64,000 bases of DNA, from assembly GCA_043228905.1 (NCBI GenBank), contig JBHGNT010000005.1:14260001-14324000 (forward strand), in the 5' to 3' direction. Origin of the DNA: Azolla caroliniana. Taxonomy: Eukaryota > Polypodiophyta. Of this stretch, positions 30,636-43,644 are shown one piece after another. Numbering within the stretch: the first letter of the stretch is position 1; the number at the start of each line of letters is the position of its first letter. A program made the position numbers and the translations under genes. The notes under the pieces were generated by a model, which searched no databases, was not told where the DNA came from, and saw only the letters and a program-made list of their open reading frames with translations.

Positions 30636-31470
30636 ATGAAGAAAAGCCAAAGAAGAAAAAGAAGAGAAGACACTAATCAACATGAAAAGCTAGACTGGAG
30701 AAATTATTCATCTTGGGAGTACAAGATGAACCAATACCTTGTCGGCCAAGGGTATTGGAGCTACATCAACGGCGCACTCGAAACCAAACCCAACATCACA
30801 AACACCAACTACCCAACATGGTAGCAAGGAGCGAGTCGAGTAATGTATTGCTTGGTAACATGTGTCCATGACCACATGCTTCGCCACATTCGAGACGCCA
30901 AGATGCCTAAAGAAGCGTGGGCGAACTTAAAGAAAATTTTGGCTGCCAACACACCCGCCCGATAGCTTCAACTCCGACAAGAGTTGAACAACATTCGTCA
31001 AAAAGATATGTCTGTGTCGGACTACACCACCAAGATTAAGAGCATTTGCAATTCACTTGGTTCCATCACCATAAATGTCGACGAAGAGGAGATGGTTCAA
31101 GTATGCTTGGGTGGTCTCGCACAACGATTCGACTCATTGAGGACGGCAATCTTGGCGAGGAAAAACCCTCCTTCATTCTTCAACCTCCAATCAATGTTAT
31201 TGGTCGAAGAGAACCACATGTTAACCAAGGCCAAGACGTCGGAAAGACAAATGTTCTTCTCGAATTTTGATGGTGGTTGAGGACGAGGTCGAGGCGGTAG
31301 AAGAGGTCGATTCGACCCATCACACGAAGGGAACACAAACCTTCGACAACAAAACTGAAGCCATCGAGGAACCTTCGGAAGAAGGGGGAGCTTCCATGCT
31401 GAACCAAGTTAGCAAACATGGCCCGTAACTTGCTACTATTGAGGAGTGTCGGAAAAAGAGAAGTGAGTTG
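30636..31470 (+). pseudogene. COP3 gag
   Basis: Begins MKKSQRRKRRED. Then LDWRNYSSWEYKMNQYLVGQ, an amber stop at 30822-30824, AKMPKEAWANLKKILAANT, another stop at 30963, LNNIRQKDMSVSDYTTKIKS, LGGLAQRFDSLRTAILARK and [10 protein letters not shown]. It keeps the LRTAILARK segment that COP1 has lost. A TGA falls at 31278-31280. Confidence 0.9.
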
Positions 31471-33200
31471 GCTTCGACAAGCCAACAACTCACAAATTAT
31501 GCCATCAACTCCAAATACAACGACTACGGTGGACTCTTTGTAATGAGACATAGAACGAACTCTATGTCAGCCTCCAATTCCACAAGCACCTCCAACTTGG
31601 AAGACGTGTGGTTTGTCAATTCCGGCGCCTCACATCACATGACATCCCACAAAGAGTGGTTCAGTGATTTGCGCACACTCAATCGACCCAGCTTCATAGA
31701 GACGGGAGACGACACCACACATCCCATTTGGCACATTGGCAATGTCCCATTCAGGAAAGCCGGCCAAAATAATTGCATCAAGAATGTCTTGCGCGTGCCC
31801 ACAATAACAAAGAATTTGGTCTCAGTCGGCCAAATCATGGAGCAAGGCATGCGAGTTCGTTTCAACAACGAAGGATGCTTCATCAAGAAAGATGGTCAAC
31901 TCATAGCAAAAGGACAGAGAGATGGTCAAATGTTCATCTTCAATTCGAACGAGGTGAAATCGGCCATGTATGCCAAAGGTCTCAAAACCGAGTCAAACAT
32001 CAAGTTGTGGCACAAGAGAATCGGCCACATCAACCTCCAATGGCTCCGAGCTATGCAAACAGAGGGATTCGTCATCGGACTTCCGACATTCAAGTTGAAA
32101 TGAGCCGACCGAGTGTGCGAAGCATGCCAACTCGGCAAACAACATCGACTCCCATTCCTGAAGGAGAGCTACGCAAGCAAAGGCCTCCTCGATGTCATAC
32201 ATTTAGATGTATGGGGACCGGCTCAAACGCCGACGATCGGCGGATGCCGATACTATGTCACATTCATCGACGACTACTCACGCTATACATGGATCTTCCC
32301 GATGAAGAAGAAGAACGAAGTGCTCTCCCACTTCCAAAAGCTCAAAAGCCAAGTCGAAAAAGAAACCAGTCAGCACACTCAATGCCTATGATTGGATGGA
32401 GGGAAGGAGTACTTCTCCAACGAATTCATCTACTACCTCCAAGGTGAAGGCATTTGGAGAGAATTCTCATGCCGACACACACCCCAACAAAAATGGAGTC
32501 GTCGAAAGGAAGAATTAGCAAATACTCGAGGTAGCACATGCCATGATGCATGAGAAGCACATACCGAACTTCTATTGGGCCGAAGTGGCATCCATGGCCG
32601 TCTATCTCATGAATCAATGCACCACTAATGGAGTGCATGAGCTAATTCCATACAAGCTCCTTGTCAGAAGGAAGCCGATCCTGTCACACCTCTTCAGAAG
32701 CATTGCGAATGTATGCATCCCGAACGAAAACCGACAAAATCCCGGCATGAAGTTGGAGAAATGTATCCTCATAGGATACTCGTCCGAGAAGGAGGCATAC
32801 AAGTGTTATAACCCTTCGACCCGAATGGTTCGGGTGAGTCGAGACATAGTCTTCGACGAATCAGCATCATGGTATGAGCCCGATTCAACTCCACCCCACC
32901 CGACCGAGGAAGAGTTGAACGTCAACTTGGAGGACAATATTCGGTCAAGTTCTTTACCAAAGGACAATCCAAGATCTAACGAGCTAAGTGGACCACCAAA
33001 GCCTTCAAGCGGCCAAGGCACGTCGCAGCCAAGTCTGAAATTGGACAAAGGCAAAGGTAAGAGGCACGAATACGAAGTCGACCACCCCGATGACAGTGAT
33101 TCGGATGTGTTGGCTCCCTCACTGGACAATGAGTTTGGTGTACCCATCATGCGGACACCTAGAGTAAAGAAGGAGCTCACATCGACGAGCGAAAAACTTG
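31471..33200 (+). pseudogene. COP3 protease and integrase
   Basis: Protease motif VWFVNSGASHHMTSHKEW near 31606, with Asn for the catalytic Asp. Integrase zinc region LWHKRIGHIN then VCEACQLGKQHR, broken by a TGA at 32101. Core: D in VIHLDVWGPAQ (32197), FIDDYSRYTWIF, frameshifts near 32380-32510, FYWAEVASMAVYLMNQC, then the linker SYYKCYNPSTRMVRVSRDIVF-like text near 32795-32860. The catalytic stretch around the second Asp and the Glu is damaged. Confidence 0.88.
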
Positions 33201-33491
33201 GACGTTCTTCTGGAGAGAAGAATCTTGTCACTCGGCTCGGCTACAACGAGTATATGTCCCATCATTATGCCTTCACGATGAAGGTAGCAACTGAACAAGA
33301 GCCCGAGACGGCTCATGACCCACAATGGGTGGAAGCAATCGGCCTTCGCCCACTTCAAACTACAAGCCTTCGTCACTGGCTTGATGTGGAGGAACTGAAA
33401 CTGCCTCGTAAAGGCCGAAGAAAGCCGAAGGTCGGACAAAAGCCGACGAAAGCCAAAGCGAACGTTAGACGCCTCACACTTTGAGGGGGCG
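33201..33491 (+). pseudogene. COP3 truncated RT start and deletion joint
   Basis: Starts like Copia RT (RLGYNEYMSHHYAFTMKVA...DPQWVEAI) but at about 33340 jumps to Lys-rich 3' end text and a stop at 33482, then the purine tract. Almost the whole RT and RNase H (about 1.5 kb) are missing, yet the frame stays open across the joint. Confidence 0.85.
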
Positions 33492-33921
33492 TGTTGAGAT
33501 ATCAAGCTCAACTAGGTTTAGTTATTTAGTCAACTATGTAATTTCGTAGTTACCTATATAGAATCTAGTTAGAAGTGTTGATTATAAATCCTTAAATAGG
33601 ACCTTGTACTCAAGTGGGATATTCTAAATCCTCTACTCCTAAGTACATTTAATATAGGACTTACACCTTTGTACCTATATTCTCCTCACACATGTGCACC
33701 CTTGCACATGAGATCTATATATACCTCATTGTGGGTATTTTTGTATTTGATGATGCTTTTAATATAGTTAATCATCCCCCATCTTGTCTCATTGTTCATA
33801 GTGTTAATTTCCTCTCTCTTCCTCTCACACATATACACACACATATCACTTAATCTTCCGCTTAGCTTAATCACATAATTAGGTACTAATTAACTTGTAG
33901 TTAATTACCTAATTCTTAACA
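33492..33921 (+). repeat. COP3 3' LTR (430 bp)
   Basis: TGTTGAG...CTTAACA, after the purine tract. TATA-like CTATATATACC near 33715. AT-rich, unlike the COP1 and COP5 LTRs. Confidence 0.85.
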
Positions 33922-34776
33922 CTGAGTGACTAACACTAACTCCAAAAAATATGCCTATCTACTAGGCGAGGATTGTAGGTCTCCAACGGCCTACTGACCC
34001 TCGTGGATCTGGCTCATTGATCCGATCTGGGCCTAGCCAATCAGTCTTCACCCGATCTAGCCCATGTTGACCTTGCTTCTTGTGAAGTCAATTTTTGCTC
34101 GTAAGAAAAGACCGTGGCAAATACATTGGATGTTAAGGTGTATAAGAATAAAGCACGATATGAAATGTTCAAGAGTTCAAATACAAAGTAACTTGAAGGG
34201 ATATTAAGTTAGAGGCGTGTTTCAAAAGTAGAAAAAGCAGGAAAAAAGAAAAAGAAAAAAAGACGCAGAAAGCAAGGCAGAGAAAAAAGCTCATAACTTC
34301 TTCATCTCATATCCAAATTTCAAAAGAAAATATTCGTAAGAAAACTGACAAAGAGAGCTTTCTTGTATGATAAATTTGGGATGAAAGGTAAACTAATAAT
34401 ATAAAAAAACGACTCACATAAACTCGAGGATATGTAAAAATGAAAATAAAATAATAACACAACTAATAACCTAAAAATAGGAAGGCATTTCTTATCAATT
34501 AGGGGGTAGGAAGAATAAGAAGGCTAGAAGAAGTGAAAGGATTCTTAGTAGAAGAAAGAGAGAAGAAGGAAAGACTATTATTGACTAGGGTCATTAAGAT
34601 TAACGTAGTTCTTTGGTGGGGTTGCTCTTTTTAGAGTCCAAGAAGATTGTATTGTTTTCCTAATAGTATATTGAGGTATTATTTTCTCTTCTTCTTCTCT
34701 TCTCTATCATTTTTCTATCTCTCCTCATCATTTCTCAACATTTCCGCATAATAACTTTTTACAAAATGCAAGGTAG
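33922..34776. other. Intergenic, nothing recognised
   Basis: AT-rich unique-looking sequence with an AAG-rich patch near 34230-34290. No coding or RNA feature seen. Confidence 0.6.
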
Positions 34777-35420
34777 GTGGTAGAGCTAGGAAGGGGCAGA
34801 GTTGACTTGAAGATGAAGGCTAGGACTAGGATGTGGTCGGACATGGTCAAGGGCCTTGAAAAAGACGAATTGGAGATAGCCAATTTGGTCAGGAGCGGGA
34901 ACGAATCGAAGGCAACCGATCCGGTTGAAGGTAGTGATCCAGATGAGATGGATCATGTGAAGACCAAGTAGACAAGGAGATAGCCGAAGCCGACGTTGAT
35001 ACAAAGGAGTCGACGGGTCGAGGGGCGCCAATGCCACGATAGTGAGAGAGCTGATAAGGGCCTGAAGAGCAAGCATGTTGACCGTAGGGGTGTAGGTTCG
35101 TGGAACAGGACGAATCGAGGAGCATTGGACAAGTGGGGTCGTGGGACGCAGGACTGGACCAAACAAGGAGCACGAGCAAGGCATGAAGATGCCAGGAGAA
35201 GTCGAAGGCTAGGACCAACTAGAGCTAACACATCGGCACCTCAAGTTGAGCTTGAGGGGGAGTGTGGAGTGAACAAGCTCAACATGGGCCGATCGGCTAA
35301 ATAAGACAAAAGCCGAATTAGACATAGGTTGATTGGCTAGGTCCGCACCAGTTGAATAAGTCGTAAGCCTCGAACGCCTAACAGAAACCCAATTGTTAGC
35401 ATTCCATGCCCTCCTCGCAA
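34777..35420 (+). mobile_element. COP4: Copia 3' end fragment
   Basis: Purine-rich text (GACTTGAAGATGAAGGCTAG, then TGGTCGGACATGGTCAAGGG) resembles 27830-27870 of COP1 and 57180-57220 of COP5. The purine tract CAAGTTGAGCTTGAGGGGGA-G ends at 35261. LTR-like TGTGGAGTGAACAAGCTCAA follows and fades after about 35400. No coding domain. Confidence 0.8.
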
Positions 35421-36464
35421 AAAACGCAAAAGAAAAGGCATGGCGCATCAACAAGGTTAAGGAGAAAGATCAAGAAGAGGGGTACATGATCCTAAATTTT
35501 AGCCCCCAAAGACATAAGAAAAAACTCAAATGACGAAGCGAAGGACTGTACATTACGACCAGCATGTATGGAGTAATAGAGAGGTGAGGAAGTTGGGTCA
35601 TGAATCCAGGTCCTAACTCGAGACCTAAGATGATTGGTAGGGTGAGCTTATCACACAAAAAAAAAGAAACAACACAAGAGGTGGGCATGGAAAGTAAGAA
35701 AGTGTGGGCATTCATTCATTCATTCTTGTTGTTGTGTAATTAAGTAAAATAAAAGTTAATTACATAATGAATTCTGAGATGGAATTTGGGGGGCATAATA
35801 AAGAAGACGACGAAAGACATGTTTGTGTTGTAGCAGCAGAGAATTCAGCAGGAAACGCATCAGCCGAAGGGCACGGAGACCCCCCCCCCCCCCTTCAGGA
35901 ATAGTTTTTCCAACAGAAGAATAGTTGTCTCGGATCCTTCCTCTTTCGGTAAGCTCAGCTGTCATGCTATCCACTCATCATCTGTGAAGCAACGGATCCG
36001 ATCATATCATACCACAAAGTGAAATAACGAAAGGAGGTAAGTAAAGAAAGAAACAATGAATGAATGAATGAATGAATGAATGAGAGGTTAGATTGCTGTC
36101 TGCATCTGTAAAAGAGCTACTTACATATATATAAACGAACAAGGACATTGTTGTAGGTTGGATTGTTTGGCCTCGGCACATTACATACTTACATACACAC
36201 ACATACACGCATACACATATATAAAGCGAATGACAGAACATATGTTTGGCATTCCCAACATAACATATCGAATTAATGGAACAAGGGAGAAATTGTGATA
36301 TTTTCGATTGTTTGGTATTTGGCAAAAGCATGTATGTATGCAGCACATAAATTACACATACTTTACATATATAAGTTAATGAGAGAGCAATTATGGTAGG
36401 TTAGATTATTTTGGGCATCGGCAGAGACACACACACACACAGACATATATATTCAAAGTTGGAG
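35421..36464. other. Upstream region of the membralin-like gene
   Basis: Contains a 14-base C run (35880-35893), a GAAT microsatellite (36053-36083), and CA/TA-rich stretches near 36185-36225 and 36428-36445. The promoter is not resolved. Confidence 0.55.
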
Positions 36465-39400
36465 ATGGATCCGGAGCAGACGTTTCTACGAGTACATACC
36501 CGCCTTTCAGGAATGCTTGCACAACTTATCAGCCCCAGACTCAGAGGCTTCCTGGAGCACCTCTGCTTAATTGTGGCCATTTTGTTGCTAACACTGCTAG
36601 CTGTGATGCATATGAACTTTGTGTCCCAGGTATGCTTAGGATTGGTTTTTTCTCAAATTTCATAGTTTTTACTTTTTTTGTGAGCACTTCCTTGAAGGTA
36701 AGTCAGGCCAGTCTACTGTTTTTAGAAGCTTAGTTTGAAAAATATGTTATATTGTTTTTCCTAATGAAAAACATTAAGAAAATCATATAACAAAATTGTT
36801 TGGAAAACACTTCTTTGGTAAGTCAAGTTTGTCGATTGTTTTTGAGAAGTGTAGCTTGAAAACTGTGTTACTTGATTTTCTTAATGAAACATTGCCTTTC
36901 TGAAATACTTAGGCTGGGTGTGCAAAAGAGTTATCAGGTGATCAGGTTGCTGAAGCTGATCTTTTGCAAATCAAGGTGGGTTGAATACGTGCTCTCTATT
37001 GTGGTTGGTTTTGAATTTAATTCAGCAACAAACTGTTGTTTACTCTAAGCAGATGGTTGAGCATGGACTATGGTCGAAAAAGACATTTAGTGAGTCATTG
37101 GATGACATATATGCAGATACACAATCATCAGCTTCACAGCGAGTGAATATATCAATTCTGACGGGGAGATCTTGGTTGCGTTGGTTCTTATCATGTGGTT
37201 TAAGAGGCATTTGGAGGAAGACTGCTGCACCAGGTACTCATGTTGTAGGCGATTGCACAAAAGTTGGTGATGCAGATGGTAGTATGGATAGTGATGCTGA
37301 GAGAGAGGCAGCTTTATTACAGCTGTGGGATAGTTGGACGTTGTACAGTGCCACATGGCTTGCAAAAGTTGGCGATGTAGCAAGAAGATTCGCAAAATTT
37401 TGGGTAGGGAACACACTGCTTCAAAGGATATCTAACAAGTTGGTATGAGTATGCAAATGAACAGTTTTTTGAAATTGCAGAGGAATGCTGGAAGAGAGTT
37501 ACTATTCTCGGATGGATCTCATGCATTCAGCCAGAAAGATCATGCATCAGGTGGTCCCTATATTCATGGCATTAATTTATGACCCTTAGATGTGTGATTC
37601 AGTTGTTTTGCATTCTTTTCTTTGGAAATACACTTTCTTTCAACTCTATAATGCATGACAATTTTCGAAGCAACTTGGAACTTGAGAAAAAAAATATTTG
37701 GGTGAAATTAAAAAAGCATGTAATGGACATTTGATGAAAATGAAATTTACATCTTCATTAAGTAATCTATGTCATCTGGCTTACAATGCCTCTGGTAGAA
37801 ACAGAAAAATATATGTGCATGTTAATGGAGCTATATATGGCATAAGTTTAATGCATGTTATACGTTATTTCCATCCCATTAATTCATGCACTTGTACCTG
37901 ATTTCTGTGGTGAACCTTTGTGGCTTCTCTATAACCAGCCCATTCTTTACAAACCATTCATTCAGTTCGTGGTCTAATGTTGCCATGTCTAGCTTCAAGT
38001 TAAAATCTCTTCCTAATGTGTGGAACCAGCTTTTCTCTCTCTTCATCTTTTCATCTCTTAAGTTTCTCCTTACCTATGATCCAGAAGCATTGGTGTAGGA
38101 AAGGGATTCTGAAGCAGAAGCATGCAAGTTCATGCATACGATGTTGTGGACATTGGAATTTGGTGGTTTGTTTTAGCTTGACCTAGAGATGACAAGGACG
38201 TGAGCCCCTTTACCGAGATGTTCAGGATAATCAAGTAGCCAGAACTGTTTCTGGAGGGCTGTTATGTGAACATTCCTGTTCTTTCATTGAGTTGTTTCTA
38301 AAGGATATCATATACATGTTTAGAATCTATTATATCTTGGAACCTTTAGGCCTACCTGGGTATAATGCTGAATACATAGTGTACTACTCAATGAATGAAC
38401 TGCATGATGATTTTATTATTTTGTATTAATGCTAGATACTAAATTGTGATGTCGAAGTCATTGATCTTCTATAATTTTTGCAGTTGAGGGAGCAAATGAT
38501 GCTTTTGAACCGGTATATATGTTTAGTGTGCAAAGGGTAAGGTCATTCAGCGGACTTGTTCTCATATCCGAATATTCTTCTTGTTGCTTACAGATTCTTG
38601 TGTTCTGAGGAATAATGTCCAGTCTAAAGCAGTATAATGTGGTTTGCAATGTTTAGATAACCTATACATAAATTGTTTCATATGATTAACTATTGTTATC
38701 TGAGAAGTAAATTTCTGGCAATGAGATCTGGTTTGGTTGACATTTCTGTAACTTAGGACTTCCTAAACCATGGCTTCTGTTATTTGAGTAGAAACAAATG
38801 CTGGGAATTTCTAAGGTGGAATATTTAGGGAAACAGTGGAGAAACCACATCTTATATCATGCCCATTGTACACGTTTATTTTGGGGTGATTGGTCTGTAG
38901 GTTTATGCTCTATGGACTTACAGATTCCAGAAAATATATTTCTTTGGATTTTTAATTGCAAGTAAAAGATTGATAGCATTGGATGCAGGCTTAGTCATTG
39001 TAACCTTGCTCATCATAGATACATTCCATTTGAAAGTTTTTCTGTAAAGATAATCTTTTGATTTCTTGATATGTTTCAGGGTTATTTGCTGCTACCTGAA
39101 GATGCCAAGTCTCGGCACAATGTGCACACAATGAACATAAGCATGTCTGCTCGAAATTCCTGTTTTGGAAATAGGTAATTGAATATTTTTGTGATTACAT
39201 AAATAGGGCTCTGATTATACTTATTCAAATGCATTTTTAATCTTTGATGGTTGTCTCTCACAGATGGCAACAATTATTGATAAATAGTCTTGTTGGATAT
39301 GATACAATTCTCATGAATAGTTTATTGGAAGCAGTAGGGGAAGGTAATTTTTCCTTTATGTGAGCTCTGGTAGAGATTATTTTAACTTGTCTTTAGGATG

Positions 39401-42400
39401 CTTAATGCTCTCTTATTTCAAAATTTAGGCTACTTGTACAACTATCAAACAAAGGAACTATATGATCTGAACTATCCCCAAGAAGCAAGGGGCACTCCAA
39501 GCAGTTTCCAAGGTCACCTTATGCTTTGTTAATATGGAAAATAGTTAATGAGGTTGACACAGGTGCATAAAGAAAAATTTGTGACGAGGTCTGTCCATCA
39601 GCTTCTGTATGAACGCACACAATGGCTCAATCTCCCACTGAACCATACTTTTTTCTTTGCAGGATATGTCATTTCCAAATGTGGAGTTCTTCTTATGTCT
39701 CTATTTGTGTTCTTCACAACAACTATGTCTGTTTCTTTCACTCTCCGGGAAACTCAAGCTCGCATGCTCAAATTCACTGGTAATGTTCTATCTTATAATG
39801 CCATTATCTCAATTTATCCCCATGATTGTAAACCTCGTCCCAATACATGCAGTTCAGCTTCAATACCACGCTCGACACCGGTTACCAACCTTCCGCCTGA
39901 TTTTTGTACATGTTATTGAATCCTTGGTTTTTGTCCCAGTAAGTTTCTCTCCTTAGCTCATCATATTTTATCTCTGGTTTTTTGCTTGAATATGCAAATG
40001 TACTCTCCATTCTGGATTGATCTATGCTAGCGATCTTTTGAAGACATGTGCAGATAACAAGATTCTTTAGTCTCTTGTATCTTATTTACTTTTTTGTCTA
40101 CTTAATAATATTTATTTTATTTCGATTTGTTGTTCTCAAAGACAAGACAAGACTTACGATGCAATCTCTTGTTTGGTCTCATAGGCCATTTTGCCCTATT
40201 AAAAGATGTTAATATATATCTTTCTTTCTACGACATCCTGAACACAGCCTCTCGTCCCCCACCCACATAGCTCACACCCATATGAATCCACCTTTTACTA
40301 CACAGAAGGTGAGAGATGCCTTTGATCAGTTAGAATGTGGAAATGCCCAACATCATGATGAATTGGTAGGAGAGTATTTGATCTATACCACAATTCCTTG
40401 GTCTCGCGTATTTCGCATTCATCTTTAATAGAGCTACTTATATGTGTACGGATATTCATGTGTGGAGATCTCATGATACCTAGAAATTATAAGACTATCA
40501 TGGTTGGCTATTGCTTGGTAAACCATATGATTTGATCCTAAAGGTGCTTGCAATTTTGATTACATATTGACCCTTCAAGGCCTTATTGAGGGAAGAGGCA
40601 ATAAAAGGAGAACCCACTGTTGTCCGTGTTCAGTTCATGCAGTGACTAGAAGCCCGTTGTATCCTGGTGTATATGCAATAGGGAATGTATGCATTATATG
40701 AAGCAGTATCTGGGAGTGTGCTATCTTATTGGGTTGTCAGAGGTTGTGCCTTGCATAATTGGAGTAAAACAAAGATGCCCACTATCACACCCACTATTTT
40801 AGTCATTATATAGATGATATATCTAATTATATGAAGAGAATTAAGTGGTTCAGGAGCATGCCTGACAGGGTTATCCATATCAATATTTTTCCGTGAAGAT
40901 GACGTTTTGTTGATCCGTGACTTTGTTGAGAGACTACAAAAACATGTAAAATGCTTTAAAATCATTTGTATAGACAAAGATGTGGCAGTAAACTCTGATA
41001 AACTTAAAGTGATGGTGTTTAACACCACTCAAGAATGGGTGACAAGAGCAGAAGCAGAATTCTTTTTGGAAAAGGAAATGGTGGCATACACATGATCCTA
41101 CACCTATAGGAGTAACATTCATTGGGCCTCAGTTCTCTGTCACCTTTGCTCAACTTTTGCATGGGTATACAACCATTTGTGCACTTGAAAGACAACATGC
41201 ACGTATACAATTCCAAGAACCACAAACTAAATTGTCGTTTGATATACTTGCAATACCTAATCTTCTATAAGAAGTCAAAATTTGGGGACCAAGCTTCATA
41301 GGGCTCATAACTGAACAGATTTGGAGAAACCTCTTGTCTTGATGATTGCTGGCATTATAAAAAGGAAAGCATCAATGCCCTGAGCAGAAATGAGAGCAGC
41401 CCCAATAGTGACTGGGGCATTATGCTAATTGGTGATTGATATTATCCAAGAAATTTGGAAGCTCCCTAAGCAAAATTACTCAAGATTGGCACTTATGTCA
41501 TCAAAAACTGGTTGAACATGGAGATAATTATTTGTTGGTATGCTGAGATGCAAGAATTGTTCCAGGTACATGGCATAAGTATAAATGCATTATCCCCATT
41601 TGATGATAAGGCACTCTCTATGTAGGTCGTTGGATACACATTATATTTGCCATTTGTCCGGTTTTTATGAAATAAGAGGGAGATACTCTTGTCTTGTCAA
41701 GCAAGGCTTGGGCCCACTACCTGAAGTAATGGATAATGAAGACCAATGGTGTTTGGGACTGTTCTTGCTAGAACTCAAGTGACAGAATTTGTTTGACAAC
41801 AATATGCCTCAAATATCTCATCCACAAAGCACCATCACAACTTTCTTAGCGTTGACAGTGAGGAAATGAGATGCAATATTAACAATATAAAATGCTAAAT
41901 TGACCTCTGAGACCAATGCTACAATCATATCATATATGCTGCTATAAAGGATGGATAAGAGTACTAAAGAAAATAGTAACAAGAAGTCAATCCCATAAAC
42001 AAGTAGTTTGGTACAATGGATAGAAGTGGTGATGAAACATATGCATGTTGTCCTTATAGGTCTCTGTTTAGTGTTTGAAGTATGCATTGATTATACACGA
42101 GCGATTAATGATCCTCTATATCCATCTGTTTCATATTTGAATTAGGTTTCAAGCAGAAGGCATCAAGGCCGATAGTCACATAAGGATTCATTTTGTATAA
42201 ATTACACATGGATATTGTGCTTGATTTTGCAGATAATGATTGGGATCCTCTTTTTCTTATTCGAGTTTTATGAAGACCAGCTGTTGGCTTTTATGGTTCT
42301 TACCTTGGTCTGGCTGTGCGAATTGTTTACAATGATCAGGTTTTATATGTGATGTTTTTTATATTAATATAGATTTTTATTTTGACTTGCTAACTGGGTT

Positions 42401-43644
42401 CTTTGTGTACAGTGTACGGACACCGGTGTCGATGCAATATTTTCCAAGATTCTTCTTTTTATACTTCATGATTTTCCATATTTACTTTTTCTCTTATGAG
42501 TATGGTAAGTAGTCTGTTGTGAAGTTTTCTTCCTAATATATTTCTTGTTAGTTAACATTATCAGCATCATTTTAGCATGATTTCCCCACCTAGCATTCTC
42601 ACATGATGTTGACATTTGATTTCCCTACCTAGATTTCTCGATGAGATGTTCTTTACAAAGTGTCCTTTTTTCTAATGTATTTCTTGTTAGTTGACATGAT
42701 TTTGATAAATTTGTCAGGATTTTCCTACTTAGCATTCTCTACAACTGCTGCATTTATGCAACATCTAGTTTTGTACTTCTGGAATCACTTTGAGGTTAGC
42801 ACCAACGGTTTTTCAATTTAATATATAATTTTAATAGAAATATTCCAGCTATTAGTGGATGGTTTTCATCGAATAAAAAACAAAGATTACTGAGGTGTAT
42901 GTCATGTGGACATTTGGGTGCCGTGAGACCTAAATCTTCTATTTTCAAAGGTGGGATAATATGTTACAGGTACCAGCTTTACAGAGATTTATGAGGGCGA
43001 GGACATTCTTCCAGCAGCCTGGTGTGCAGATCACATCATCAGCCATTATCACATCTACTTTGCATGTTTCAGGAGTAACTCCAGCAGGGTTTGAACCCAC
43101 CACACAGACTACTAATTTGGCCACGTCAGTACAACATAACGGGATTGAGGAAAATCCGAGGAACCTAAGCTTTCTGCGCCACTTACGGAGATCTGAGTCC
43201 TCACAGGTGTGGACAGACAGTGCTGTTGATCAAATATGGTTAGATCACTTGAATAGTAGCAACAATGCTGTAGTAGAATCCAATCGACATGTTGGTGATG
43301 GTAGTCAAGGGGATGGTAGTAGTGCTATGATGAGCCATGTGGTAGATTCACCAAGCACTCAAGACACTAATATTGGGCAGGATAGCCTTGATACATCCAC
43401 AGAAAGAACACTGCCTCCAGTTGCAGCTTTAAATTCCTTTGGTTCAGTCTTGCTATGGATTTTAGGAGGTCCATCAGTGCACTTGTCTGCATATCTACCA
43501 CCGATGTTTCGTGATACAAGCCAAGAGAATCACCCTCCCCTTCATGAAGGTAATGCCTCCCAACAATCTCAAGAGAGCGAAGGGGGGCTTCAAAGGTTAC
43601 GAAGACGTGTTAGGAATATGTTGGAAAATGATAGAAACTTATAA
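36465..43644 (+). CDS. Membralin-like multipass membrane protein (14 exons)
   Basis: Exons by GT-AG and phase: 36465-36629, 36913-36975, 37053-37403 (or from 37026), 37481-37550, 38484-38536, 39080-39174, 39264-39343, 39429-39512, 39663-39779, 39853-39938, 42233-42339, 42413-42504, 42718-42794, 42970-43644. The sum is 2115 bases, 704 codons plus stop, with phases consistent at every junction. Start MDPEQTFLRVHTRLSGML, then a first membrane helix. Later come FGNRWQQLL, GYDTILMNSLL, ISKCGVLLMSLFVFFTTT and RTPVSMQYFPRFF, with further helices in exons 9-13 and a hydrophilic tail. Membralins (animal TMEM259) are ER proteins linked to ER-associated degradation. A role here is by homology only. Exon 3 borders are the least certain. 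Confidence 0.9.
40640..41800 (+). pseudogene. LINE reverse transcriptase fossil in membralin intron 10
   Basis: Frames pieced by eye: YEAVSGSVLSYW near 40700, GVKQRCPLSPTLF near 40765, YIDDISNYMKRIK near 40810, a decayed FREDDVLLIRD near 40893 where YADD is expected, an SDKLKVMVFNT segment near 41000, then GVTFIGPQFSVTFAQLL, ALERQHARIQFQEPQTKL, and KIWGPSFIGL near 41278. Order and motifs are those of plant non-LTR retrotransposon RT and the region after it. Many stops and frameshifts. Same orientation as the host gene. It accounts for much of the unusual 2.3 kb length of this intron (39939-42232). Confidence 0.82.

Larger units (their letters stand above)
30505..33921 (+). mobile_element. COP3: Copia element lacking 5' LTR and RT/RNase H
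   Basis: A primer-site-like GGTATCAGAGC occurs at 30516-30526. Then come gag, protease, integrase, the start of RT, a polypurine tract (TTTGAGGGGGCG) and a 3' LTR (33492-33921). No 5' LTR precedes the primer site. The sequence there is GYP3. Confidence 0.88.

Noticed and set aside
37404-37448. Continuation of membralin exon 3 to the stop at 37446
   Set aside because: A GTAGGG donor at 37404 joins exon 4 in the right phase, and all later exons then fit to the final stop.
41818-42087. Minus-strand open frame in membralin intron 10
   Set aside because: No domain, AT-rich, inside the intron. It fits chance.
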